Of a stretch of DNA of 64,000 nucleotides, positions 1 to 9,483 are shown one piece after another. Numbering within the stretch: position 1 is the stretch's first letter; each line of letters starts with the position of its first letter. A program made the translations under genes and the position numbers. Location of the stretch: NCBI GenBank assembly GCA_039968605.1, contig JBDVPM010000008.1:372001-436000 (forward strand), in the 5' to 3' direction. The notes beneath the pieces were generated by a model that worked only from the letters and a program-made list of their open reading frames with translations, had not been told where the DNA came from and made no database searches. Origin of the DNA: Alteripontixanthobacter sp. (GTDB lineage Bacteria > Pseudomonadota > Alphaproteobacteria > Sphingomonadales > Sphingomonadaceae).

Positions 1-93
1 GCCTATGCCGGCCAATGGTTCTTTTTCGCGCTGACTGCGCTGGTGATCTTCGTGCTTGCTGTGCGCAGGCGGAAGGCGGCTACGCAGGCGTAA
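1..93 (+). CDS. SURF1 family protein, C-terminal fragment
   Basis: Only the last 30 codons are inside the window. They read as a transmembrane helix rich in Phe, Leu and Val after a YAGQWFFF stretch, then a short basic tail (RRRK) and a TAA stop. This matches the C-terminal membrane helix of SURF1, a cytochrome c oxidase assembly factor, and SURF1 commonly sits just before thrC in sphingomonads (established knowledge). The N-terminal helix and the periplasmic domain lie outside the window, so the call rests on this tail and on position. Confidence 0.6.
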   Translation, partial: AYAGQWFFFALTALVIFVLAVRRRKAATQA

Positions 94-141
94 ATCGCAG
101 CTTTCTTGCCGATCCCAGCCACAGCCGCTAACCGCGCAGCG

Positions 142-1544
142 ATGCACTACATCTCAACTCGCGGTGCCGCGCCCAATCTCGATTTCGAGCAAGTCACGCT
201 GACCGGCCTGGCCGCCGATGGCGGGTTGTATCTGCCATGCGAATGGCCGCGCTTTACCAAGGCGGAAATTGCCGCGATGGCGGGCCTGCCATATGCCGAG
301 TTGGCCACGCAGATCATGCTGCCTTTCGTCGGTGACAGTCTGAGCGAAGAACGGCTGCGCGATATGTGCCGCGCCGCCTATGGCAGGTTCGACCATGCAG
401 CCGTCACCCCCTTGGCACAGCTGGACGAGCGGCATTTTCTGCTCGAGCTGTTTCACGGCCCCACTCTGGCTTTCAAGGATGTCGCGCTGCAATTGCTGGG
501 GCAATTGTTCGAAGAGTTTCTATCGCGGAGCGGCGATCACCTGACCATTGTCGGGGCGACCAGCGGGGATACCGGCTCTGCCGCAATCGACGCGGTGGCT
601 GGGCGCGAGGGCGTGGATATCTTCATGCTCCACCCGGCCGGGCGGGTCAGCGATGTCCAGCGCCGCCAGATGACCACGGTGCGCGCGCCCAACATCCACA
701 ATATTGCCGTGGAAGATGCCAGCTTCGACGATGCGCAGGCGATGGTGAAGCGGATGTTCGGTGACCCTGCGCTCACCGATACGTTGCGGATCGGCGCGGT
801 AAACTCGATCAACTGGGCGCGGCTGATGGCGCAGGTGGTGTATTATTTCGCTGCCGCGCTGGCTTTGGGTGCGCCGCATCGCAAGGTGGCGTTCTCGGTT
901 CCGACCGGCAATTTCGGCGATGTGTTCGCAGGCTACGTCGCCGCACAGATGGGCTTGCCGGTGGAGCGGCTGATCGTGGCGACCAATATCAACGATATCC
1001 TTCACCGCGCTTTGTCGGCGGGCGATTACAGCGCCGGCGAAGTCACGCCGACCGCCGCGCCCAGCATGGATATCCAGGTCAGTTCCAATTTCGAGCGGCT
1101 GCTCTTCGATGCCGGGGGCAGGGATGCCGGCGTGCTCGCAGCGCAGATGGCCGAGTTCGATGGCAGCAAGGCTATGCTGCTGAGCGATGGCCAGCGCGCC
1201 CGGATAGCCGAGCTGTTCACCAGCGCGCGCGCAGATCCACCGCAGATGAACGAAGCGATGGCCTGGGCGAAGGACCGTTGCGGCCAAGTGATCGACCCGC
1301 ACACCGCGATCGGCCTGCACGCCGCGCGCGCTGCCGATGTGCCTGCCGGTGTGCCGGTGGTGACGCTGGCGACTGCTCACCCCGCCAAGTTCCGCGACGC
1401 GGTGGAGCGGGCGACCGGCCAGCGGCCTGCTTTGCCGCCGCGCTGCGGCGACCTGTTCGACCGCGAGGAACAATTCGACACGCTGCCCGCCGATTATGAT
1501 GCGATTCGCGATTATGTCCTGTCGCGGAGCAAGCACCCCGGCTG

Positions 1545-1545
<1 letters not shown>
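142..1545 (+). CDS. thrC: Threonine synthase
   Basis: A PLP-dependent enzyme that converts O-phosphohomoserine to threonine in the cytoplasm. The FHGPTLAFKD motif carries the PLP lysine at about residue 112, and GATSGDTGSAA forms the phosphate-binding loop. The N-terminus MHYISTRG is the usual one for this family, so I place the start at the ATG at 142. An in-frame TTG at 106 would add 12 residues without homology value. The length of 467 residues is normal for the longer proteobacterial thrC class. The stop overlaps the next start (TGATG), indicating translational coupling to the methyltransferase. Confidence 0.95.
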
Positions 1546-2426
<881 letters not shown>

Positions 2427-2444
2427 CCAAGTGGGGACGGGGGT

Positions 2445-3191
2445 CTAACCCTCCAGCCGGGCATCCAGATCGGCCAGGAATTCGCGGATGCGCGCGGCAT
2501 TATAGCCCAGATCGCTGATCCCCACCCGGCTGACCGAGCGCATGTCGACGCGGCTGCGGCCATTGCCCATATCGCTCACGCGCAGCACGACATCGTCCTT
2601 GAATCGGTAATAGGACACCGTCGCAGTCGCTTCCATTGCGCCGCTAGCCGCATTGCTGGAGGCGACGTTCCATCCCTTGTCCCGGGCCAAGGAAGCCGCC
2701 TCTGCGATCACCTGATCCACCGGCGCGCCGACGACCAACGGTTCGATATCGGCATAGGCGCGCGCATGAAGCTCGCGCCATTTCTCTTCGGTCTCGACCC
2801 CGCGCAGATTGTCCTCGGCCAGCGGCAGAGCGGCGAAAGCAGGCGGGTCGCCCAGGTCGGTGGTCACATCATGGATCGCCGGAGCATCGCCAGCGGACAC
2901 GATCTGCGCCACCACCCAGCCCAGCGGAATACCCGCCACGATCAGCGCCAGAACGCCCGAACGCGCGCTTCCTCGTTTGCCGGCGAAGCGCCAGATCAGC
3001 GCCACCAAGGCAAGCAGCAGTGCACCGGCTGCGATCATCATGCCCAGCGGGACCCAGCTGAAACCAGCCAGCTTGTCGGCATCCCCGGCAAAGCGCACTC
3101 TGGTTGCCCCGGCGAACATCAAGCCCGCACCCACTATGGCCGCGAACAGCGCCATCCACCCGATGCGTGTTGCCCAGCTTTTTGCGTTCAT
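2445..3191 (-). CDS. DUF1499 family membrane protein
   Basis: A 248-residue protein with three hydrophobic segments in the first 100 residues (around 9-28, 45-65 and 80-98), followed by a soluble domain. That domain has the DUF1499 pattern, including YYRFKDDVVLRV and a C-terminal SRVGISDLGYNAARIREFL. I use the ATG at 3191 because a GAAGGGG sequence lies just upstream. A TTG further upstream would add only six residues. The function of DUF1499 is unknown. The gene converges on the methyltransferase and is divergent from folB. Confidence 0.8.
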   Translation of the reverse strand: MNAKSWATRIGWMALFAAIVGAGLMFAGATRVRFAGDADKLAGFSWVPLGMMIAAGALLLALVALIWRFAGKRGSARSGVLALIVAGIPLGWVVAQIVSAGDAPAIHDVTTDLGDPPAFAALPLAEDNLRGVETEEKWRELHARAYADIEPLVVGAPVDQVIAEAASLARDKGWNVASSNAASGAMEATATVSYYRFKDDVVLRVSDMGNGRSRVDMRSVSRVGISDLGYNAARIREFLADLDARLEG

Positions 3192-3286
3192 CTCTCGATT
3201 CCCCTTCAATTATGCCCACAGACTGCACTTCGCCCCCCGCGTCAACGGCTGGACAGGCGCGCGCCATGCTGCCAACCGCTCAAACC

Positions 3287-3658
3287 ATGACCGACAGCCT
3301 GACCTTGCGCGTGGCCGATCTGGAAGTTGACGTCCTGACCGGCATCTATTCCGAAGAAACCGGCAAACCGCAGCCGCTCCGCATCAGTATCTCGGCCGAG
3401 ATGAAGCCGATCGAGCGCTACGATCCCGATACACCCCTGGATGCCAGCAAGAATTACATGGATCTGAAATTCGCCGCCAGCGAAGCACTGCCGAAGGGGG
3501 TGCATTTCAAACTGATCGAATCGGTAGCGGAGCATATTTGCGAAACGCTGTTCGTGCAGGATGAGCGGGTGCTGGCGGTGACGGTCGATATCGTGAAGCT
3601 GGCGATTGCCGAGGCGGATGAGCAAATCGGCATCACCCTGACCAGGCAGCGGCGCTGA
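3287..3658 (+). CDS. folB: Dihydroneopterin aldolase
   Basis: A 123-residue FolB-type protein that converts 7,8-dihydroneopterin to 6-hydroxymethyl-dihydropterin and glycolaldehyde in folate synthesis. It starts MTDSLTLRVADLEVDVLTGI and contains a YMDLKFAASEAL helix and the conserved HFKLIESVAEHICETLF segment with the active-site Glu region. The reading frame stays open upstream to about 3104, but that extension has no homology value. ATG at 3287 gives the standard family length, although no strong ribosome-binding site is seen. A small gene follows after six bases. Confidence 0.85.
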   Translation: MTDSLTLRVADLEVDVLTGIYSEETGKPQPLRISISAEMKPIERYDPDTPLDASKNYMDLKFAASEALPKGVHFKLIESVAEHICETLFVQDERVLAVTVDIVKLAIAEADEQIGITLTRQRR

Positions 3659-3664
3659 CCGGCC

Positions 3665-3979
3665 ATGCAGGTGCTGCGCATCGACAGCTTGCCGCAGGAA
3701 CCGAGCGCGGCGGCGGCGCGGTTCTATGCAGTGTTTCAGCCCAAGGCGATGGCGCTGCTGCAAGAAGGTGCGGGCGGCTTGATCCTGGAGCTTCCTGCAG
3801 CCGATCATGCGCATTCCGATTGGCGCCGGGCTGCCGTACGCGATCTCGCCCGGCTCGCCGCGCCGAAAAGGGTGGTAATGATTGCCGGCGGGGACGGCCA
3901 TGCGCGCGAGCAGGCCGCAGCGTATATCCAGCGCGCCCCGGGCGTGACCGGGCAACTCCTCGACCTCGAACAGCAATAA
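3665..3979 (+). CDS. Small Rossmann/SDR-like domain protein of unknown function
   Basis: A 104-residue protein starting six bases after folB and very likely cotranscribed with it. The C-terminal half has a strand-loop-helix pattern (RVVMIAGGDGHAREQAAAYIQ) that resembles the N-terminal part of a Rossmann fold. I recall similar short proteins downstream of folB in sphingomonads labelled as Rossmann-fold or SDR-like domains. No catalytic motif can be seen and no pathway is assigned. Confidence 0.7.
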   Translation: MQVLRIDSLPQEPSAAAARFYAVFQPKAMALLQEGAGGLILELPAADHAHSDWRRAAVRDLARLAAPKRVVMIAGGDGHAREQAAAYIQRAPGVTGQLLDLEQQ

Positions 3980-4010
3980 TCTCCGGCAGCGCACAATTTT
4001 CTGGCGGAAT

Positions 4011-4024
4011 TTGATTACGATCAA
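4011..4024. promoter_or_regulatory. FNR/FixK-type operator
   Basis: The sequence TTGAT-TACG-ATCAA is a perfect match to the FNR/Anr/FnrL consensus TTGAT-N4-ATCAA. It lies 55 bases before the ATG at 4079, a suitable place for activation of that gene. A gene for an FNR-type regulator with the cluster-binding cysteines lies next door, so control by that regulator is a reasonable inference. Confidence 0.7.
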
Positions 4025-4078
4025 ATCCTTTGCCGGGCGGCGGTGGCAAACCTCTCTCAACGCAAGGGAGAAGTTCCA

Positions 4079-4516
4079 ATGTCACGGTTCCAGACCAAAG
4101 AAGCCATCGCCAAACATGCCCGGATCGATCTCGCCCCGGCATTCGCCGCGCCTGCCACAGTGCAGCACCCCCCGCGCAATTTCGAACTGCCGACCAGCCT
4201 CTATGTTGCGAGCGCAGCGTGCTATTTGGGGTTTCTGGCGATCCTCGCGGCGGCATTCTCCTCGCCGGGACTGATCATCCCGATGGCAATCTTCGGCATA
4301 TTCATCGGTATGTTCTTTGCAATTCCGGCGGTTTTCACGCGGGTGCGGCCCGGTGCCGGGGAAAAGCCGATGATTTGGCAGCAGCTGCGCTCTGGCGGTA
4401 TCCAGACGTATACCGGCCGGCTGGATGGCAATGAGGCAGCGGTGCAGGTGTTGATCCTGCCGGTGCTGATCGTGATCTGGGGGCTGGCAGTCGCGTTGAT
4501 CGCAGCGCTGGTTTAA
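4079..4516 (+). CDS. Small inner-membrane protein, probable FNR target
   Basis: A 145-residue protein with a hydrophilic N-terminus, two adjacent transmembrane segments at about 40-62 and 65-85 and one at the C-terminus (about 122-143). I do not recognise a named family. The start at 4079 is set by AAGGGAGAAG upstream and by the MSRFQTKEAIAKHARIDL start. The FNR-type box at 4011-4024 suggests low-oxygen regulation. Its stop codon overlaps the stop of the convergent FNR-type gene within a shared TTAA. Confidence 0.75.
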   Translation: MSRFQTKEAIAKHARIDLAPAFAAPATVQHPPRNFELPTSLYVASAACYLGFLAILAAAFSSPGLIIPMAIFGIFIGMFFAIPAVFTRVRPGAGEKPMIWQQLRSGGIQTYTGRLDGNEAAVQVLILPVLIVIWGLAVALIAALV

Positions 4517-5211
4517 CCGCCTTCGCCTTCAGCAAGCGATTGCAGGCGCGCGGCATCCGCCAGATGGATGCCGCGCGCTCCATCTCGTTGGATCGTGCCG
4601 TCTTTTTCCAGCCAGGTCAGCGCGCGGCTGACCGTTTCGATAGTCAAACCGAGCAAATTGGCCATTTCCCCGCGTTTCAGCGGCAAGTCGAAGCTTTGCG
4701 CCGGATGACATGGCGAATCGCTGGCAGCATTTGCCATCGCCCAGATCAGCGCGCCCACTCTCTCGCGGGCCGAGTTCTTGCCTGCCATTTCGAGCAAGCG
4801 GCGCGAGGCGTGCAAATCCTCTTGGCTCCTTCGCAGCAAGGCCCGGGTGAGAGTTGGATGAGCGTCGAGCGCCTTGTCCATCGCGCCCTTCGAAAAAGTG
4901 CACAATTTGCTGTCTGTCAGGGCCGTGACATCGTGTTCGGCAAACGGCTCGAACAGCTCGCCGATAAAGCCCGCCGGATGAACCAGGGCCAGAATGCGTT
5001 CATTGCCTTCTGCATCGCAGCTGCTGATTTTCAGCGCCCCGCTGACGAGCGTGGCACAGGCCGCATCCTCGTCGCCGGCCGCAAACAGCATTTCGCCGGG
5101 ACCGAGCACCGTTTCCCGTCCAGCCCTGGCCAGCGCCGAGCGCTCGTCTTCGCTGAGCACCGCGCAAGCTGCCCGGTCGCGAACGGGGCAGCTTGCGCAG
5201 GCGAGGCTCAC
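4513..5211 (-). CDS. FNR-type Crp/Fnr transcription regulator with [4Fe-4S] cysteines
   Basis: A 232-residue Crp/Fnr protein. Cysteines at 5, 8 and 16 (CASCPVRDRAAC) and Cys104 within the sensor domain give the four ligands expected of an oxygen-sensing FNR/FnrL. The DNA-recognition helix carries ETVSR (E192, S195, R196), the residue set that reads TTGAT half-sites. This points to a true FNR-class protein rather than a cluster-free FixK. The GTG start overlaps the stop of the upstream lipoprotein gene (GTGA). The perfect FNR box at 4011-4024 lies beyond its 3' end, in front of the convergent gene. Confidence 0.88.
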   Translation of the reverse strand: MSLACASCPVRDRAACAVLSEDERSALARAGRETVLGPGEMLFAAGDEDAACATLVSGALKISSCDAEGNERILALVHPAGFIGELFEPFAEHDVTALTDSKLCTFSKGAMDKALDAHPTLTRALLRRSQEDLHASRRLLEMAGKNSARERVGALIWAMANAASDSPCHPAQSFDLPLKRGEMANLLGLTIETVSRALTWLEKDGTIQRDGARGIHLADAARLQSLAEGEGG

Positions 5212-5726
5212 CGGCCCATCTGCCCGCGCAGGGCGGCCAGCGCCGTATCCTCATCGGCCACCAGATCGACGATAATTGCGCGCGTCTGCTCCAGCGGCTC
5301 GTTAACCCGGCCCTCGGTCGCGGCGACGATATACAGGCTGTCCGCCTCGCCCAACGCTATGGCCGTTTCGCTGCGAAGTGATTCGAGCGCGGACAGTGCG
5401 ACCTGCGCTTCGATGAAGATATTGCTGGTATCGGAAGATCCCCGTGCCGCCGTAATCAGGCGCTGGGCACCCGGGGCTGCGGCAAGAAAGCGCCCATGGG
5501 CGGTGCGGGCCTGCTCTCGCAGCTGCGCCAGCGTTTGTACCTGTTGCGGGCTAGCCGGGGCGGGCGGCTCGGCAGCGGGGGCAGGGGTAAAGCGTCCTTC
5601 CACCCGCTCCACATCGCGGATCGCGAGCGAGGGGTAGCGATCGGGCGCGGCTGCGCACGCGCTCAGCCCGGCCATCGGCACGAGCAGTACCGCAAGGCGG
5701 GCGGATCGGGAAGTTAGGCCAGGCAT
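5208..5726 (-). CDS. Hypothetical lipoprotein
   Basis: A 172-residue protein with a lipoprotein signal: basic start, hydrophobic core and lipobox LSAC, with the lipidated Cys at 24. A Pro/Ala-rich linker follows, then a largely helical region (RSETAIALGEADSLYIVAATEGRV). I do not recognise a functional family. The stop overlaps the start of the FNR-type gene, so the two form an operon running leftward. Confidence 0.72.
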   Translation of the reverse strand: MPGLTSRSARLAVLLVPMAGLSACAAAPDRYPSLAIRDVERVEGRFTPAPAAEPPAPASPQQVQTLAQLREQARTAHGRFLAAAPGAQRLITAARGSSDTSNIFIEAQVALSALESLRSETAIALGEADSLYIVAATEGRVNEPLEQTRAIIVDLVADEDTALAALRGQMGR

Positions 5727-5789
5727 CGCGGCAACCTATAGCACGCCGTGCGAAGCTTGCCAGATGCGGAAAATTCGCCGCCGTCTCGG

Positions 5790-5818
5790 TTGACTTGCCC
5801 GCCATCATCACTTAGTTG
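5790..5818 (+). promoter_or_regulatory. Possible rplU promoter
   Basis: TTGACT at 5790-5795 and TAGTTG at 5813-5818 are separated by 17 bases in the gap before rplU. The -35 is good and the -10 weak, and the leader would be about 90 bases. This is a weak prediction from sequence alone. Confidence 0.3.
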
Positions 5819-5910
5819 CGCGCTTCTTTCGGGCACCCGCTTTCGGCAGGGTGGCCGGTATGCTGTCCGATTGGGGGCAGCGACAACGACATTTACGGAA
5901 GTGACATACC

Positions 5911-6492
5911 ATGTTCGCAGTTGTGCGTACTGGCGGCAAACAATACCGGGTTGCCGCCGGCGATAAAATCGCAGTCGAAAAGCTCAGCGGCGAGGCCGGT
6001 GATACGGTAACGCTGGGTGACGTGTTGCTGGCAGGCGAAGGCGATTCCATCGCCGATGCCGCCAAGGTGACCGTTTCCGCAGAGATCATCGCGCAGGCGA
6101 AGAGCGAAAAGGTAGTCGTTTTCAAGAAGCGTCGCCGGCATAATTACCGCCGCAAGGCCGGTCATCGCCAGCAGATGACGCTGCTGCGGATCATGTCCGT
6201 GGGTGACGACAAGGGTGCCAAGAAGGCAGCGCCGAAGAAGGCCGAAGCCGATAAGGCTGAAACCAAGCCAGCGCCCAAGCAGGATGCAGCCGAGGCCAAG
6301 GCGCCTGCCAAGAAGGCTCCGGCGAAGAAAGCTGCCGACAAGCCGGCCGCCAAGAAGGCCGCACCGAAAAAGACCGCAGGCGAAAATGCTTCGGGCACGA
6401 GCGATTCGGCCCCGAAGAAAGCCCCCGCAAAAAAGGCAGCTCCGAAGAAGGCTTCCGCCTCTTCGGCTGCCAAGAAGACCGACAAGAAGTAA
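5911..6492 (+). CDS. rplU: 50S ribosomal protein L21 with long Lys/Ala-rich tail
   Basis: The first roughly 100 residues are a normal L21 ([14 protein letters not shown] at the start, then [18 protein letters not shown]), a protein of the large ribosomal subunit. A tail of about 90 residues follows, made of Lys, Ala and Pro with repeated KKAPAKKA and APKK units, much like a histone H1 tail. The total of 193 residues compares with about 103 for the E. coli protein. Such tails occur in other sphingomonad L21 proteins to my knowledge. rpmA follows after 12 bases, as usual. Confidence 0.95.
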   Translation: MFAVVRTGGKQYRVAAGDKIAVEKLSGEAGDTVTLGDVLLAGEGDSIADAAKVTVSAEIIAQAKSEKVVVFKKRRRHNYRRKAGHRQQMTLLRIMSVGDDKGAKKAAPKKAEADKAETKPAPKQDAAEAKAPAKKAPAKKAADKPAAKKAAPKKTAGENASGTSDSAPKKAPAKKAAPKKASASSAAKKTDKK

Positions 6493-6504
6493 GGAGCACT
6501 CGCA

Positions 6505-6774
6505 ATGGCACATAAAAAAGCAGGCGGTTCCTCTCGCAACGGTCGCGACTCACCGGGTCAGCGGCTCGGCGTGAAGAAATTCGGCAGCGAAGCCGTGGTG
6601 GCGGGCAACATCCTCGTGCGTCAGCGCGGGACGAAATACTATCCGGGCGACAATGTCGGTCTCGGCCGCGATCACACGCTGTTCGCGCTGACCGATGGTC
6701 AGGTGCGCTTCCATAAAGGCAAACAGAACCGAACCTACGTGTCGGTAGACATGCTGGCGGCAGCCGCAGAATAA
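6505..6774 (+). CDS. rpmA: 50S ribosomal protein L27
   Basis: An 89-residue L27 with the typical [22 protein letters not shown] start, whose flexible N-terminus reaches toward the peptidyl transferase centre, and [15 protein letters not shown] in the core. The glycine-rich N-terminus begins directly with MAHKKAGG, so no cleavable extension like that of Firmicutes is present. It is cotranscribed with rplU. Confidence 0.97.
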   Translation: MAHKKAGGSSRNGRDSPGQRLGVKKFGSEAVVAGNILVRQRGTKYYPGDNVGLGRDHTLFALTDGQVRFHKGKQNRTYVSVDMLAAAAE

Positions 6775-6794
6775 CAGACGGTACCAGCGATAAC

Positions 6795-6888
6795 GGGCCG
6801 TCCCAGGGATGGCCCCGCCGGAGCGCAAGATCCGGCAGATGAGGGAGACAGGGCCATTCCGGTAAAACCGGAGGGGCGCTTCTCCCTC
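6795..6888 (+). other. Structured spacer after rpmA with three hairpins and a nested one
   Basis: The 215-base gap between rpmA and the acetyltransferase gene contains consecutive inverted repeats: GGGCC/GGCCC (6795-6799 with 6811-6815), GCCGGA/TCCGGC (6817-6822 with 6831-6836), and GAGGGAGA/TCTCCCTC (6841-6848 with 6881-6888). The last encloses TCCGGT-AAA-ACCGGA (6858-6872). No long T tract follows the last stem, so this is not a standard intrinsic terminator. It could be a processing or regulatory RNA structure or a small RNA. Confidence 0.45.
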
Positions 6889-6989
6889 TTATCGTATCTC
6901 CCTCACAATTCGGCGGGTTTGAGCGCCGCCGCAATCGAACTGTCACGCAAGATCCCTACAAAGGGGACATGCAGGGCGAAGGGAGTTGA

Positions 6990-7538
6990 ATGATGTTCCA
7001 TCGCAGCGAAAGGCTGTTCCTGCGGCCGGCCTGGCCCGAAGATTGGCAAGCCCTGTTCGGCGGAATTGCCGACGAGGACGTAGTCCGCAACCTGGCTCGC
7101 GCGCCGTGGCCCTATACGGCAGACGATGCGCGCGCATTCGCTTCCCGCGGTGACGACAGCCGCTTTCCGACCTTTATGCTGACTCTGCCGCACCCCGGTG
7201 GCGCGCAGCTGGTCGGCTGCGCAGGACTGGCGGCGGCCGACATGGACGGTGCAGATGCAGAGCTGGGATACTGGATCGCACGGCCACATTGGGGGCGCGG
7301 CTATGCCACCGAAGCGTCGCTCGCCGTGCTGGAAGTGGCCGCAATGTTGGGTCACCGGCGTATTGAGGCCGGACATTATATCGACAACCCGGCATCGGGA
7401 CGGGTGCTTCGCAAGGCGGGGTTCGAGGCGACCGGGCGCGTCCAGCCGCGCGATTGCCTGGCCCGGGGCCAAGCGGTGGAGGCAGCGATCTATGTCCGCG
7501 ATCTGCAGCAAGGCTGCGTGGCGCTAAAGGCCGCCTGA
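6990..7538 (+). CDS. GNAT family N-acetyltransferase (RimJ-like)
   Basis: A 182-residue GNAT protein. It has the RLFLRPAWPEDW start typical of the RimJ/RimL acetyltransferase_3 group, the acetyl-CoA loop GYWIARPHWGRGYATEA (Q/RxxGxG/A pattern) and the C-terminal NPASGRVLRKAGFE. It probably acetylates an amine or a protein N-terminus; the substrate is unknown. The start is supported by GAAGGGAG. It lies in the usual sphingomonad rplU-rpmA neighbourhood, but obgE, which often follows, is not here. Confidence 0.85.
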   Translation: MMFHRSERLFLRPAWPEDWQALFGGIADEDVVRNLARAPWPYTADDARAFASRGDDSRFPTFMLTLPHPGGAQLVGCAGLAAADMDGADAELGYWIARPHWGRGYATEASLAVLEVAAMLGHRRIEAGHYIDNPASGRVLRKAGFEATGRVQPRDCLARGQAVEAAIYVRDLQQGCVALKAA

Positions 7539-7583
7539 GCCGCCAGCACGCGCCGAAGGTGCGGCGGCGGCGGTCGGTCGCCC

Positions 7584-8471
7584 CTATTCGGCCGGCAGGA
7601 CAGCGTCGGGAAATTCGCTTTCGTATTTGCCGATCAGCGCACGGTCGTCATGGTCCCAAGGGTGAAAGCCGGGTTTGAAATAAGCGAGCCAGGCCGGGAA
7701 TATCCGGCGCACAACACCGGGGCTGACCGTCAAATATTTCAGCAGGCCCCAGCGCGCCTTCCGGCCGGTGATACCGTCCTGTTCCAGCAGCGCGAGCGAA
7801 TCGGCCCAGCGATTGCGGAAGAAGCGGATGGTGATCAGCACCATCATGATATTGCGCAATTTCCACCGGCGCCATTTGCTCCAGCCGCGCGTGGCGTGGT
7901 TCCAGGTGTCGAAGGCAACGCCCTTATGCTCGACTTCCTCCACCGCGTGCCAGCGCCACATGTCGCGCACTTCGGGGTCGGCATTTTCGAAATGTTTCGT
8001 GTTGGCGAGGAATTCATGCGCCATCATCGCGGTGTAATGTTCCAGCGCCATGGTCACGGCCAGATTGATGATCGGCGGGCGGCCCTTAACCAGCTCCAGC
8101 ATTTCCGCCACGCGCTTGTCGATCGCGGCGATATCGTAACCGGCATCCTGTGCCAGCCGGTTGAATGCGATATGTTCGCGTGTGTGGTTGATCTCCTGCC
8201 GCACGAATGCGCGGATTTCCGCATCCAGCTTGGGATCGGCACCGTCGCGGTGCGCCTTGACCGACTCGATGAAAAACGCCTCGCCCCGGGGGAAAGTGGC
8301 GGATAGCGCATTGTGCCATGCGGTGCCGAACGGTTCGCCAGCCCACCAGCGGCGCGGTGCAGCGTCGCGGTTGAACCGCTCGTTACGGACATTCAGGGTG
8401 AGACCGGCCGGTGCAGGGGAGGCGGCGGCGGATTTATCGAAAGTGGTCGGCGCGTTCATGGCAGTGTCCAT
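7584..8471 (-). CDS. PF10118 metal-dependent hydrolase-like diiron protein
   Basis: A 295-residue member of PF10118 (predicted metal-dependent hydrolase). Ligand-like motifs are spaced as in ferritin-like diiron proteins: EAFFIESV, QEINHTREH, EHYTA and HAVEEVEHKG. The substrate is unknown. It is a paralogue of the next gene upstream, sharing the order of motifs and the FxPGFHPWDHDDR type C-terminus. An internal Met at residue 5 is an alternative start. A good TTGACA promoter lies upstream at 8490-8518. Confidence 0.82.
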   Translation of the reverse strand: MDTAMNAPTTFDKSAAASPAPAGLTLNVRNERFNRDAAPRRWWAGEPFGTAWHNALSATFPRGEAFFIESVKAHRDGADPKLDAEIRAFVRQEINHTREHIAFNRLAQDAGYDIAAIDKRVAEMLELVKGRPPIINLAVTMALEHYTAMMAHEFLANTKHFENADPEVRDMWRWHAVEEVEHKGVAFDTWNHATRGWSKWRRWKLRNIMMVLITIRFFRNRWADSLALLEQDGITGRKARWGLLKYLTVSPGVVRRIFPAWLAYFKPGFHPWDHDDRALIGKYESEFPDAVLPAE

Positions 8472-8489
8472 CGGTTACTAACATTGCTG

Positions 8490-8518
8490 TCAGTAGCGCT
8501 AACTTACACCGATGTCAA
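8490..8518 (-). promoter_or_regulatory. Promoter of the first PF10118 gene with an internal palindrome
   Basis: On the minus strand TTGACA (8518-8513) and TACTGA (8495-8490) are 17 bases apart. The palindrome TAGCGCTA (8494-8501) overlaps the spacer and the -10, where a repressor would block transcription. A TetR gene lies about 1 kb away, so it is a candidate regulator. Confidence 0.45.
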
Positions 8519-8533
8519 TAAGGCTTGCGCGGC

Positions 8534-9454
8534 CTAAGTCGCCGCCAGCCGGGCGTCCTCGTAAGGGCTATCCGGCGCGTTGATTAGGTGGCGATCGTCC
8601 AGCTTCCACGGGTGATAGCCGGGCAGCAGGATCTTCGACCATTCCCAGAACATCCGCCGCATCATGCCCGGCTTCCACCAGAGGAAGGCGTACAGCTTGC
8701 GTTTCGCGGTCTTGCGGTCGAACCCGTCCTGTTCCAGCAAGCCGATCGCATCCCTGATCCGGTTGCCGAAATATTTCTTCGTGATCAGCACCGCGATCAG
8801 CGTCTTTACGCGGTAACGCTTCCACCGGCTCCAATCGCGCGTGGCGTGGAGCCACACGTCGTAAGTGATGCCCTTATGTTCGATTTCCTCGGTAGCGTGC
8901 CAGCGCCAAATATCCGCCGCTTCGGAATCTGCACCCTCCAAATAACGGGGATCGGCCAGCAGATGATGGCTGATCATCGCGGCGAAATGTTCCAACGCGA
9001 TGGTAATGGCGAGGTTGAATTCCTTGGGCCGCCCTTCGGTCAGCGCCAGCATGGTCTGGATACCCTGATCGATGCTCTCGACATTGTATCCATGATCCGA
9101 AACCAGCCGGTTGAACGCGACATGTTCGCGCGTGTGGTTGATTTCCTGCGTGGTGAACGCCTTGAGCTCGCGCTGCAATTTCGGGGGCAGATCATCCCGA
9201 AACAGGCGCATCGTATCGATGAAGAACGCCTCTCCGCGGGGCAGGCTGGCGGAAACCGAATTGTACCAGGCGGTGGCCACAGGATCGTTCGAATGCCACC
9301 AGCGCGGGGATCGATGCTCCCGGTCGAAGCGGCGATTGCGCACGATCAGTTCGTGTTCGGCAGGCGTCGCGCTGCGAGACAGGGGCATGGCATCGTTCGA
9401 TGTCTTGCCCGGCGCCTCGGCACCCTTTAGGTCGAGCTTCGTCGGAGCGTTCAT
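8534..9454 (-). CDS. PF10118 metal-dependent hydrolase-like diiron protein, second copy
   Basis: A 306-residue paralogue of the neighbouring PF10118 protein. It has the same motif order: EAFFIDTM, QEINHTREH, EHFAAM and HATEEIEHKG, consistent with a helical bundle holding two metals. The two copies are clearly diverged, so the duplication is not recent. AGGAT lies about ten bases before the ATG. The start codon is only 29 bases from that of the divergent TetR gene, so the two probably share control. The substrate is unknown. Confidence 0.82.
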   Translation of the reverse strand: MNAPTKLDLKGAEAPGKTSNDAMPLSRSATPAEHELIVRNRRFDREHRSPRWWHSNDPVATAWYNSVSASLPRGEAFFIDTMRLFRDDLPPKLQRELKAFTTQEINHTREHVAFNRLVSDHGYNVESIDQGIQTMLALTEGRPKEFNLAITIALEHFAAMISHHLLADPRYLEGADSEAADIWRWHATEEIEHKGITYDVWLHATRDWSRWKRYRVKTLIAVLITKKYFGNRIRDAIGLLEQDGFDRKTAKRKLYAFLWWKPGMMRRMFWEWSKILLPGYHPWKLDDRHLINAPDSPYEDARLAAT

Positions 9455-9463
9455 GCTTCACAT

Positions 9464-9472
9464 CCTATTAGG
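9464..9472. promoter_or_regulatory. Candidate TetR operator
   Basis: CCTA-T-TAGG is a 9-bp palindrome centred in the 29-base gap between the divergent PF10118 and TetR genes. The position suits autoregulation, but the site is short and the assignment is inferred. Confidence 0.35.
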
Positions 9473-9483
9473 CAAGTAAATTG

